64,000 nucleotides of DNA from Typhlomys cinereus (Eukaryota; Chordata; Mammalia; Rodentia; Platacanthomyidae). The stretch lies in assembly GCA_023101885.1 (NCBI GenBank), contig JALPQD010000406.1, forward strand, positions 434,001-498,000, written 5' to 3'. The notes beneath the pieces are model-generated. The model made no database searches. It saw nothing but the letters and a program-made list of their open reading frames with translations, and was not told the origin of the DNA. This document shows, piece after piece, positions 35,949-47,360 of this stretch (positions are counted from its first letter, which is position 1; each line of letters opens with the position of its first letter). The position numbers and the translations under genes were made by a program.

Positions 35949-37525
35949 ATAAAGTTCGAAAAATTAACCAACTTAGGTATTTATACCACTAGTATCACAA
36001 TGTATCTTTTTCTCATTTGCTGTCTATTTTAGTCATTTCCATACATGCAAAAACCCATGCCATTATGTCATTTTATTTATATTATGTCACATTATGTCAT
36101 CTTCTATTAAAAGACTCTAATATAAAATTTGAGGAATCTTTTAAGCTGTTTTGACACATTTTAGAAAGAGAGAATTTATGAAGTTAAAAAATCACCCTAC
36201 AATTAAAACATAGTGAAATTTTAATTTTATATGTGAAGCTGACTGGGCCATATATGCAAACGTATACTTTATGTATTTATTTAGAGGCGTTTTTGGTGAG
36301 TGTGACATTTAAATAAATAATTATTTTGTCCTAATGATGTAATTGAATTACACTTACTGAGTAGTAAAACCTAACTCACATAAGAGGAGATCCCCATCCT
36401 GACTGCCGTTGCATTGGATTGTAATGATAGAACTGATTATTCTTTGAGTCCAGCTTGCTAGTAGAAGTCTAGAGACTTGTAGTCCTCTATAATTGCATAA
36501 GCCAAACCATTATCATGAGTTTCTCATTAAGTCTGTCAATCTATCCATATCCTTTTGGTATTATTCTTTGAAGAACTATGATTAATAAAAGAGCATTATA
36601 TATTTCATATAATATATGCCACATAACATAGAACAACTCAAATATATAATTCATATAAGTATTATAATACAACATGCAATACAGTACATGGAACATATAA
36701 TTCTACATTATTTACTTTCCCCCAAAACAATTTGTTTAAATTGTGTTGAAATCATAGCAACTTATTTTTTAGAATTAAGGAAATATTACCTATTTTGTTA
36801 CATCTAAGCATTGTATTGAATAAACTAAGGTTGTTGATAACAGTATATATATAATTTAATGTATGCATATAAACATAAATTTTATATATAATACATAAAA
36901 TATGCACACATATATATGCGATTTAGAGTGAAAATAACCACAAAATGAAGGTAGAGTTGATACGTTGAAATAAAACATGGAAAAAAAAGAAACCCTAGGA
37001 GGAAGACAACTTTAAGAGAGTCCTACTTTCTTCTGCTACTGATATTTGCACAATTATGTTTCCTCTGACTTATCTTCTAATTGGTGGAAACAAAAAGTTT
37101 TATAAATATGGAAGATTGAATACTTTTGTCAATTGACCAAGGATTACTTTTCCTGCTTATGCACAGAAACAATAATGGAATATTCAGAAAGCAAACTCTA
37201 TCATGACAATATTAGGTATAAAATCTTTGCGCAAAATCTGATGTATAAATATAGACTGAGAAACTGGGTAAAATCACCAAAGCTCTACATACTTGCATGT
37301 TGAAGCAAATCATCTGAAGAAAATGTTTCATTTGAACATATGTTCAAAATTTCTGTGGTATCAGAGATGTTTCAGTTACATGCTTTCCTAAAAAAAGAGA
37401 TGAATGTATACAAGGAACACTCTGTGACATCATGTAACAAGAGGATACTTGTAATGAAATGACCATGAAAGGATGTGTAATTCCCTCGAGTCTACATTTT
37501 ATCTGCCATATATTATCTGAACTTT
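35945..37525. other. Unannotated, very AT-rich DNA
   Basis: Includes TA/AT-rich blocks at 36,590-36,700 and 36,840-36,920. No gene or element recognised. A weak hint of an LTR polyadenylation region near 36,500 (GCATAAGCCAAACCATTATC) is not enough for a call. Confidence 0.4.
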
Positions 37526-37531
37526 TGTCTC

Positions 37532-37535
37532 TGTG

Positions 37536-37621
<86 letters not shown>
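37532..37621. repeat. Compound (TG)n(AG)n microsatellite
   Basis: About 50 bases of TG with one interruption, then about 38 bases of GA. It forms the tail of the adjacent minus-strand B3. Open frames rich in Cys-Val and Glu-Arg repeats here are artefacts. Confidence 0.92.
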
Positions 37622-37623
<2 letters not shown>

Positions 37624-37780
37624 TCCAATCTTTGTATGTATGTGGATATCAGAGGACAACTTTCAGCAGTCAATTATCTTTCCATTATATAGGTTCCAGA
37701 AAGAGAACTCAGGGCATCATATTTGTGTGGAAATTATGGCTGTGCACAGATCGATATTCCAACCTTACTTATGTTATAAT
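37622..37780 (-). mobile_element. B3-type SINE, old
   Basis: Reverse B3 landmarks run in order: GTATGTGGATATCAGAGGAC, AACTTTCAGCAGTCAATT, AGGTTCCAGAAAGAGAACTC. The head is decayed. The compound TG/GA repeat at its left is the expected position of the tail. Confidence 0.6.
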
Positions 37781-37784
37781 TTTA

Positions 37785-38960
37785 AATCTCTACTTAATCA
37801 CATTCCAGATAGTAGTATATAACTTTGTTTTGTAATGGATTTCCAATATTTCTTTCTACTTGGAAAATTTTTAAGAGTGTAAACTGAGGATAATGTAAAT
37901 CCTGTAAACATTTAAAGTGACCTTTCTCTAAAAAGAAAATCCTTTCAGTGTTTAAAGAATAATACTGCCAGATTAAATATTGTCACTATCATTTTTAAAA
38001 GAGTCTTTATGAATGCACACTATTGAACTAGAGAAGATAGAAACCAGACAGATTAATTTCATTACTAAAAAGTCAACAGAAAGGAATAAATTACATAAAC
38101 AAAACATCTGGATTATTGAAGGGAAAGTAATTAACATGGAAGGAAAAATGTGGTTGCCCTCTGCATCAGGAAGGCAGATCATAAAAGGATGTAATCACAA
38201 CACTGAGTGACTGCTGATGCAGTCTCACAGTACACACATGTTTTCCCTAAGGAGACACACAATTACTGCAAATTGTATTCTAAATATGTGTCTGTAATTT
38301 GATAGGCATGGATTTTCTTCTGAATTCAAACACTTTCCAATTCACAGAAGTGTGCTTTTTTAAAGCTTAACTTACTTTAGAATTGAGAGATAAAGTTAAA
38401 ATTTTGATCATTGCAGAAACTACTAATTGGTACAACTGCTTATTATTGTTCTTGAAAAGAGCTTGAAATTAGAAAGAGAAAACTTTCACATTGTCTAATA
38501 ACCTCTTGGTAATGTGACAGAAATATGCTAATATGAATTCTATCACAGTTCTGCGTGCTTGTGGAACCAAACAAATGAAGGGCTATATACATATACTTAT
38601 ACATGTATATTTATGTATTTAAATAAAGTTAGGCTTGTTGCACTGATTTAGCAAAGAACTGAGACAGTGATGATTCAGAAAATTTGTATTAGAAAGACTT
38701 TTGAAATTTAATGTATTAGCAGAAGATTTTAAGTAGGCATTAAAATAGAGAGGTTTCTATTAGATACTGTCAAGAAATAACAATTCAGTCATAGATGGCA
38801 TTATCAATTCTCCATGAGATATCAGGATAAAGGAAAGTCCGTTTATACTGGTAAGATATGAGTAAATATTCTTGTGAGTCAAAGAAGATTAATAGTAACT
38901 TTTGACTCCTGGATAGTGATGTATTTCCCATGCTATTCATCTTATTTTGCTTTATTACTT
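37785..38960. other. Unannotated AT-rich DNA
   Basis: No gene, RNA or element recognised in about 1.2 kb. Confidence 0.4.
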
Positions 38961-38965
38961 GAAAC

Positions 38966-39066
38966 ATGGAAAGAGAGAGGAAAAAGAGGGAGGGAGAAAG
39001 GGAGAGAGAGAAAAAGAGAAAGGTGGAAGGAGAAAAAAAGGAGAGAGAGAGAGAGAGAGAGAGAGA
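38966..39066. repeat. Purine-rich (GA)n tract
   Basis: About 100 bases of nearly pure A/G ending in GAGAGA units. It sits at the tail side of a B3 relic. Confidence 0.85.
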
Positions 39067-39210
39067 ATTTGCAACTGTGCTTTTGTTACCATGTTTGTAG
39101 AGTTCACAGGATAGTTTTCACAGGACAGTTTTCACCTCTGTCTTTCCTATGTGGACTCCAGGAATTTTACATAGGTGTCTATACTAGCTGAGTTATCCCA
39201 CCGACCCATG
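39067..39210 (-). mobile_element. B3-type SINE relic
   Basis: Contains CTATGTGGACTCCAGGAATT and a right end AGCTGAGTTATCCCACCGACCC, a decayed reverse of the B2/B3 head. A local duplication (TTCACAGGATAGTT / TTCACAGGACAGTT) lies near 39,102-39,132. Confidence 0.5.
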
Positions 39211-39214
39211 AACA

Positions 39215-41370
39215 TGTTTCATGTATAGCCTACTCTGAGCATTGCAGTGTAGACAGGGACAAAGCTTTCTGATTACTTGCTATAATAAAACCCTAATGTC
39301 ATATTCCTCTTGCTTAATTTTTAACAAGATTAAATTATACAATAACATTAATATAGCTAAATACTTAAGCAAAATTAGTAATAATTAACCCTTTATTTAG
39401 ACTAGTTATTATTTTGGTTTTAATTTGTAAATACCAATACAATGTTCAATCAAAAACACTTTGGAAAGTCTTATGGAAACATGTCTTTGTTCTGCGACTT
39501 CTGGCCATTCCTGTCTCCCCTCTCCTCACTTTTCAAGTTAATATCATCCTGACCATTGGCTCTTGCTGGGTGATGTGAAATTTCCTGCTAAAATGTAGAA
39601 GATACAGGATAAGAAGTTCCTTTGTCTTGATATGTTTGCCGAACATATCAAGGATGGTTAATTCTTTAAGCTATCATTCTTATTCTGAGATCTCCTACTT
39701 TAAGGCTAAACCATATTTCAATGATCTTAGTTCTAATAAAACAATTATCCTTGAACCTCACCTTCACTTTTTGTAGCATATCTAAAATTTACTTTATGAG
39801 TACTGTGACATGAATGTGTGTTTTCCTCCTTGGCAGTCTACCTTTCCTAGGAATATTACTGAAGACACTTATTTGCACTTCCATGGTAGTGGACATTTAT
39901 GCTGTCAGAATGAAGTGTCCCTGTACACATCAGTCTGCTTCTCAGATCTCTACTGTACTTAATAATCTGTCTTTTATTTATTTATCTTTCTAACATTACT
40001 CATGGTGTTAACTGAATTTGAATGAGTTTCACAAACCCTTCTACACTTCTGCGAAAGTATCCTGAATCATTTTAGTGACTGATAGTTGTATATATCTCTT
40101 ATAACAATAATTTCCTTTTTCGTTAAATTTAATAAAAGTTATGTTAAAATAAAGGTTAGTATGAGCAACTGCCTCTATATTCTAATGCTTTTAGTTTATA
40201 AATTACACGTCATTCATGCTGTGTTGTTTCTATGTTGTTGCATCTTAATGATGGCTGCAAACTATTTGTGTAGCACCTATAAATTTGTATCTGATAATTA
40301 ACATTTAATGTTCTTAATAAATGAAGTATGATAAAGGTCACCATTTGCATCAGCGACTCTTTCCCATTGAAACCTGAAGCCTTCAAGACCCTTTCTATTT
40401 TTCATTTCTTATTTGTTCCTGCAGCATCAGAATACTGTGATGGTTCTGTATTTTTACTGGAAATTATCATTAGATTCTAGTTCAGTTTGTTCTATACATT
40501 GCGATTTGTTCAAATGGAGTTATAATACTAATTATATTATATTTATTATATTATAATAATATGTAGTGTCTCCATAATATTTAGTCTGCAAAGTGATTAA
40601 TTTATGATGCATATTTGTATATTGTTTGGGTATATATGATTCACACACAGGCTAATATAAGTGATGTTATTGTATTAGACTTCTGTCTCTGTGTGCTCAT
40701 ACATCATATAGTGCATTTAAATATTCCTAGGAACAGCATTGCTGAGACATAGGTTAAACTACATAGATTGTAGGATTTGCACATGTAGGGTCAACAGATA
40801 CATGCCTGCTCACACACCTGGCTACCTGAATTCTGTAAATGGGACTGAGAAGACATGACGAACTGATAGAATGTTGATACTTAAAAGTCTTTGAATCAGG
40901 TTGTGTCAGTTAGGTACTGCGACTCAACTTATGTGACTGACTGGGATTCAGCCGATTCTTCTGACTTCTTAGTTGCCTTTGAGCCACGCCAGTGGAGGTG
41001 ACTTCATTCTCACATGTCCTCTAACTGGGCCATCACAAAAAGCATGATTCATTTTATTATTTTTCTTTTTTGTAGTAATGTGCATAAATTTTTTGAGAAG
41101 ATTTAATAGCAAATGAATAAAACCAATTATTTAGGAAGCTAATGTGTATTTTAAATATGAATAGTTTATATTAATTTTAAAAAGTGATTTCAAAATACAG
41201 TATTAAAATTACATTCATCTTCTCAGCTTCTTCTACCTAGATCATTCTTTCTTGAATATCTCTGTCCAATAACATCACATACATGATTAAATATATCATA
41301 TTTATAAATTATTAGCAAAATAAAGCCACAAGAAAAATGTTAACTCTCATTTTTTTAACTTAATAAACAT
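39215..41370. other. Unannotated AT-rich DNA, perhaps an ancient L1 trace
   Basis: A stretch near 40,715-40,770 (ATTCCTAGGAACAGCATTGC) resembles the reverse of an ancient mammalian L1 ORF2 segment, but too weakly for its own entry. An AT-only block lies at 40,525-40,563. No gene recognised. Confidence 0.35.
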
Positions 41371-41388
41371 TTAAAAATATCAGTTTGA

Positions 41389-41672
41389 GGGGCTGGAGAG
41401 GTGGCTCAGGGGTTAAGCCTCTGCCTTGCAGGCGGAAGGTCCTGAGTTCGGGTCCTAGATCCCACGTATAGACGCCGGGCAGAAGCGGGGTGGACTGCGC
41501 TTCTGGTCCTGGTAGGGCGAAGCCTGTGAATCCCGAGGCAGAAGGAGGTGGAGGCGGCCATGGTGGTTCCTGAATTCGTCCATGGTTCTACACACACACA
41601 TATACATACTCACACATACATACATTCGCACACCACACGCACAATGGAATAAATAATAAAATGTAAAAAAAA
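41389..41672 (+). mobile_element. B2-superfamily SINE (DIP-like), short subtype
   Basis: Head GGGGCTGGAGAGGTGGCTCA at 41,389, A and B boxes intact, body lacking the 10-bp segment, CA-rich tail and AATAAATAATAAA. The flanks AAATATCAGTTTGA and AAATCTGTTTGA give an imperfect duplication. It faces the copy at 41,789 tail to tail. Confidence 0.9.
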
Positions 41673-41788
41673 ATCTGTTTGAAATTCTTAGTATTGCTAA
41701 TGATATATTGTTGAAAATGGTCTTTCCCATTTTTCATAAAGGGGAAAGGTCCAACTGTATATTGTTGATTGGTGAGGCTTTTATTCTT

Positions 41789-42076
41789 TTTTTATTTTAA
41801 TTCAATTGTGCGCATGTGCACGTGTGTGTGTATGTATGTGTGTGTGTATGTATGTAGAACTACGGACGAATTCTGGAACCACCATAGACCGCTTCCACCT
41901 CCTCCACTTCCTCCTTGTTTACTCTGCCCCGGGATTCACAGGCTCCGCCCTACCAGGACCAGAAGCGCAGGCCATCCCCACTTCTGCCAGGCGTCTATAC
42001 GTGGGATCTAGGATCCGGACTCAGAACCTTCCACCTGCAAGGCAGAGGCTTAAGCCCTGAGCCACCTCTCCAGCCC
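41789..42076 (-). mobile_element. B2-superfamily SINE (DIP-like), long subtype
   Basis: Tail at the left, head at the right. The duplication AGGCTTTTATTCTT occurs at 41,775-41,788 and at 42,078. The body has an extra CTCCACTTC-type repeat next to the TTGTTTACTC segment. Confidence 0.92.
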
Positions 42077-42094
42077 AAGGCTTTTATTCTTAAA

Positions 42095-44766
42095 ACGTTA
42101 AAATTTAAGTTTCCACTTATTCTAACAGCAATTATTCTTATTTTTCTTGGGTAATGCACATAAGCACAAAAGTAGAATGACAAAAAATAGAAATAGAAAT
42201 CCTGAAACACATCCTTTTTGCAATTTGTTTAACTGATTCCTTCTACTATATTTTATCCCAGTCTATTTGAAAATGGATGGAACATTATTTTCTTTTTAAA
42301 TATGCTGCTCAAAACTCTTGAAAAGAATAAATATTTTACTAATGGAGCTTAACTAAACAAACATGATTTCCTGTATATAAATATGGCAATAATGTTGGAT
42401 TCTACTTTATGATTTCATCATTAAAAATGTACAAACTTTGTACATCTAAATATAAGATCAAAATGATATTGAGGAGTGCATTGCATTTCTTTATAAGATG
42501 TGTGACATGGAAGTTAACTTGAAGTGATTCATTTCTTCAAGGGAATTAGTATGAATTTGGATGTCATAGTTTGATCATTAAAACTACCTTACATACAATA
42601 AGGTATTCGTGTTATTTTCTCTTCAGTTCAGGCTTTATTGCATCCTGCTCTCTTCCTCTCTGACTGTAACTTTTCTAATCTAATTAGTCCTGATTTCTTA
42701 CTTATTCCAATACGGATCTCAGGAAACCATTTTCAAAGTGTCTGATCTTACTTCTTTCAATCCTTGTTTACATGTATCACTGATATTTACAAATTGTATT
42801 TTCAGACAAGGCATCTGAGTTAAACCCCAGAATCTCACATGCTGGAAGAAAAGTACTTACATCTGAATGTTGTTCTCTGATCTTCACCATATATCATATT
42901 GTGCGTATGTCTATCTCTCTTTCTCTTCATATGTGTGTGTCTATCTTTCTCTTAAAATAAATTGTAAGACACTCTACAGTTTCATTGACCTGTAGGTTCT
43001 AATTTTCAAGTTTCACTTTTGAAAATTAGGATATCAACCAAAATATTGCACTAAATTTAACCATACAAATAATTTTAATCTATAAAATGAAGCATAGCAT
43101 CTTTTCTCCTCCAGGAAATGAATTTTGACATGAGGTTAAAGGCATCAAAGTTGATGTGGTCAACTACAAGGCAGAATGAAAAGAATGGGTTCTTGTTCTC
43201 TATCTGCTTTTTATATTGACTGTCTTCATCAAACAACACCTGCAATGGCATAACTATTTTAAGTAGTGGGTTAAAGAATGTTCTTCAGATAGAAGTCATG
43301 TCCTTTTAAATAGGATTCTGCATTTTACACAAAACTTTTCTTCCTTCCACTGCCTAGTTCCATCATCACTTTATATTACGCACAAAACTGGGTAAATAGA
43401 TGATTTGCTATTAAGATGGGATATAAGAATGTATAATAAGGACAATTAATGATGGATGGCCCAGTTTTCAGATTCTTCTAATACATGTTTCCAATCTCTA
43501 ATCGTTTGTGAAGCTCCAAATGATCCTCAATCATTGTACATTGGATAATACTCACCTGGGTCTCACATTGATTCGAAGGCACTATCATTCTTATATCTCA
43601 TATTCCCATGGGTCCTCACCAATTTAATTTGTGTGTACGTGTATAGGTGTGTGTTTCTTTAAAATACTTGCACACTTTTAATTTGATATATGGCCCTAAT
43701 GTGTCACTGAAGTGTGTATGTTAAGGGAACATTCCTGGATACCTTACTTATGGCCTTAATTCTCCCTATTGACTATTCCCTAATATGTCATAGTTACACA
43801 TCTTATTTCTTATCATGCTATAACTAGACACTATAATTTTGTGGCTGTCATTTATTTGTATAGTCAACTCAATTTCTGGAACAAACACTAAGGAAAAATA
43901 CACCGATTTTGATGTAGAGTGGTATATCAACATTATAGATTTCTTTCTCAGAGACACTAGTGCAGTAGATTGTTACATATATTTAACTGGAACTTTCCTC
44001 AGTATTTTCTACTAACTGTTCATGTTTCCAACTTGAGTGACCTAGGGATAGTAAAGCATGTCTCTTAATTTGGATCAAAATTAATTTGCTTTTTTCTTCA
44101 AAATTCCAGTTTATCCAAGACCAAGGTCTGCATTTTCCCATTTCCTATCCAAATTTTTTCTCAAACCAAATTGTCCACTCAGTAAAATATCAACTACAAT
44201 GTTAAAATTTCTAATGATAAAATATCCAGTGCTGTCTATTTACTCAGTTAATACAAAAGACCTAAATATTTTCTGGGAGAAGAAAATAAAAATTTAGTAA
44301 CTCAATGATTGTGAACAGGAAATATGTCCATGGCAAATATGAAGAAATTCAAATCCCAAAGCAATGCTTATCTTTATTGAAGTTTTAAAATAAAAGAATT
44401 CAAGTGATTCATAATTTTACATTCTAATCAATCCTGTTTTAAAATAATCCTTTATCTAAGAAAAGCCAAGTTCTTCTAGTAGCTCCCTTTTGAACTGTCT
44501 TCACTACAAACAAATCAGAAGTTGAACTAGTTTAGTTACAAGTGTTTGATAAGATATGCCTTAAATGACTTGAACAGTTACTAGGAAATATGTTAGTTCT
44601 CTAGATCTGGCAGTATCCTATCAAACTGAGAAGTCAGAGATCAACATGTAGTGCAGCTATAAAAACATTCCTTCTCTTCAAAAGGCATTAGCTCAATATT
44701 TTAGTCCAGAATTTACCAAATGTGAAGGAAAGACCATGACAATCTATATATGAGAGAGGGCAGATT
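42095..44766. other. Unannotated AT-rich DNA
   Basis: About 2.7 kb with no recognised gene, RNA or element. It directly precedes the composite L1 locus. Confidence 0.45.
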
Positions 44767-44779
44767 GAAATGATAAGAA

Positions 44780-45200
44780 CACCCCCCCTCCCCTTCTGCT
44801 GGCCCTGATCGCATGCCCAGAACCCCCACCTGCACCTCCCAACCCCTCCCACCCATCCAGCCTGAACAGTGCCAAAGCTGGTCAAGGCTTTGGTGGACTA
44901 CTGGCCATGCCCCAGGTCCCAGGTGAAGGCCGCTGTTCATCCTTAGCACCTCCCCCACTTCCGCTGGCCCAGAACACAAGCTCGCTCTTGCAGGTGGTCC
45001 AGGTAAGGCACCCTGCTTCCCAGGTACTCCCCACCAGAACCCAGGTCACCCACTCCTCCCAGGCCCTCCCACTATCCAGTCTGAACACCACCAAAGCTGG
45101 CCAGGGCTTGGGTGGACTATTGGCCACGCTAGAGAAGCCTGCCTGTTATCCTTAGCCCCTACTCCCTTCCACCTGCTGTGAACGCATGTTTGAGACCAGG
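44780..45200 (+). promoter_or_regulatory. L1 5'UTR monomers, 217-bp type
   Basis: Two tandem, C-rich units. CCAAAGCTGGTCAAGGCTTT at 44,873 recurs as CCAAAGCTGGCCAGGGCTT at 45,090, preceded by AGCCTGAACA / AGTCTGAACA and followed by GGTGGACTA and TTATCCTTAGC-type blocks. The period is 217 bp. Position at the 5' end of a plus-strand L1 suggests an internal promoter like the monomers of mouse L1; that is inference. CpGs are few, consistent with an old copy. Confidence 0.7.
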
Positions 45201-45405
45201 TAGGAAACCATCTGTCTACTAAAACTGATTTAATTGATATACTAACAGTCTAATAGCCTCATCTTGGAAATAACAATCAGAATAGACAAACACACCCAAC
45301 TCCAAGGCAACCACTAGTAATAACTGCCAGAGAGCAGTTATACCAACTAAGTCAGTTCAGTCAAAAACACATAGAAACTGTAAAGATGCAAGAGACAAAA
45401 CAACA

Positions 45406-46450
45406 ATGCCCAAGTCAAAGTGCAGATCCACGAGAAACAAAACCCAGAAAAACAAATCTTCCACTGAAAGAATTAATCCCATAGCGACAGATTCCATCCA
45501 GAACAAATTCACAGAAAATAGCCAAGAAAGCCAGGCCCAAGACAACGACTTTCAAAGCATGATAATTACCATGATCAATACTATGAAAGAGGAAATTTGA
45601 TAGGAGTTAAATATTTGCATCAACCACTTTTAACAGGGACACAACAGACACCTGGAGGAGTTGAGATAAACAGTTCAAGAAACAAAAATAGGCATAGAGC
45701 AGTTAAAACAGTGTCAGGCAGAGCTTAAAATTGAACTAAAAGACAAGTTATACTCAAACAGAAGTCAACAGAGAGTCTTACCAGTAGAACTATCGAGACG
45801 GAAAATAGAATTTCAGATGTTGAAGACAAAGTGGCAGAATTAACCAGCTCAATGGAAGAGGATTTTAAAGCCAAAAAGATACTTGAGAGGAATATTCAAG
45901 AGTTATGGGACACCCTGAAGAAGCCTAACAGGCACATTCATGGAAAACCAGAGCAAGAATCCCAAAATACCACACCTGAGGAAATTTTTCAAACTATCAT
46001 AAATGAAAACTTCCCTCATCTAAAGAAAGAGAGGCCGATCCAAATACAAAAAGCATTCTGCACTCCAAACAGATATGACAAAAATAGAAAATCGCCACGG
46101 CAAATAATAGTCAAAACACTCCACATTCAAGACAAAGAAATGTTGCTGAGAGCTTCAAGGGAAAAAAAAAAGTCACTTTTAAAGGTAAACCTATTAAAAT
46201 AACAAATGACTTCTCAACAGAAACAATAAAAGCAAGGAGAGCTTGGAGAGACATACTTCAAGTACTGAATGAGCAAAAATGTCAACTCAGGCTGATACAC
46301 CCTGGCAAAACTGTCCATCATGATCAAGAGAGAAGAAAAGTTTTCCAGAACAAAGACAACTTGAAGGCTTGCATGTCTACCAAACCAGGCTTTCAAAAAT
46401 CTTAGAAATGATACTCAAGACTGAAGAAAAAAACAAGCATTTTCAGGAGG
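45406..46450 (+). pseudogene. LINE-1 ORF1 pseudogene
   Basis: Start ATG at 45,406 (MPKSKCRSTRNKTQKNKS, a basic start typical of rodent ORF1). The first stop comes at 45,598, after 64 codons. The coiled-coil part (45,640-45,860) is scattered over frames. A 123-codon frame at 45,831-46,202 keeps the C-terminal RNA-binding half, with KKERPIQIQKAFCTPNRYDK and LLRASREKK. Then come further shifts to about 46,450. The protein would coat L1 RNA as a trimer. It has at least three interruptions and is dead. Confidence 0.85.
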
Positions 46451-46523
46451 ATAGAAAAGAAGTACAATACCACCAAAACCTAAAGCCAAATAATATATTT
46501 ACAAAAGCCACTAAACATGAAAA

Positions 46524-46942
46524 ATGTCTGGAATTAAAAATAATTTCTCCATCATAACATTAAATGTCAATGGAATTAACTCACCAAACAAGATACACAG
46601 ATTACAAGCCAGGATTAAAAATAACAACCCATCAATCTGCTGCCTTGAGGAAACGCACCTCATTGCAAAAGATAGGCACATCTTAAAAATAAAAGGCTAG
46701 TCAAAAATTCTGCAAGCTAGGGCTGGAGAGGTGGCTCAGGGGTTAAGCCTCCGCCTTGCAGGCGGGAGGTCTTGAGTTCGGATCCCAGATCCCACGTATA
46801 GATGCCAGGCAGAAGCGGGGGTGGCCTGTGCTTCTGGTCCTGGTAGGGCGGAGCCTGTGAATCCAGGGGCAGAAGGAGGTGGAGGCATCCATGGTGGTTC
46901 GTGAATTCGTCCGTGGTTCTACACATACGCAGACACACATGG

Positions 46943-46989
<47 letters not shown>

Positions 46990-47360
46990 TGCGCACAGTT
47001 GAATAAATAATAAAAAAAAATTAAAAAAAAATTCTGCAAGCTAATAGAAAGAGGAAACAGGCAGGGGTAGCCATTATGCTATCAGACAAAGTGGACTTCA
47101 AAGCAAAAAAAAATCATAAGAGGCACAGATGGTTACTACATTTTAGTCACAAGTACAATTCACCAGGAAGACTTCACAATACTGAACATATATGCACCCA
47201 ATACGGGCCCCTCCACATTCATTAAGAAAACCCTATAGCGTCTAAAGCAAGAAATCAACCCCCAAATGATAATTCTTGGGGACTTCAACACTGCCCTCTC
47301 AACATGGGATAGATCAACAGGTCAAAAGCTTAACAGAGACACTTTGGAACTTAATCAAAC
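46524..47360 (+). pseudogene. LINE-1 ORF2 endonuclease part, SINE-interrupted
   Basis: ATG at 46,524 opens the ORF2 endonuclease: LNVNG (active-site Asn), LEETH (Glu) are visible. Codon 59 is TAG (46,698-46,700) where a related copy in this window has Trp (KGW). A SINE then splits the gene at 46,720-47,026. Downstream there is a frameshift in the A-run near 47,105 and another TAG at 47,237-47,239. From 47,240 the frame is open into the better preserved part, including GDFNT near 47,278. Density of defects here resembles the old host L1 rather than the younger insert. Confidence 0.8.
46720..47026 (+). mobile_element. B2-superfamily SINE (DIP-like), short subtype, inside L1
   Basis: Head GGGCTGGAGAGGTGGCTCAG, short-subtype body (no TTTACT segment), long (AC)n with AATAAATAATAAAA tail. 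The duplication AAAAATTCTGCAAGCTA is present at 46,703-46,719 and 47,027-47,043. It lies in the L1 endonuclease region, so it inserted after that L1. Confidence 0.95.

Noticed and set aside
37533..37835. Frames encoding Cys-Val and Glu-Arg repeats
   Set aside because: Direct translation of the (TG)n(AG)n microsatellite.
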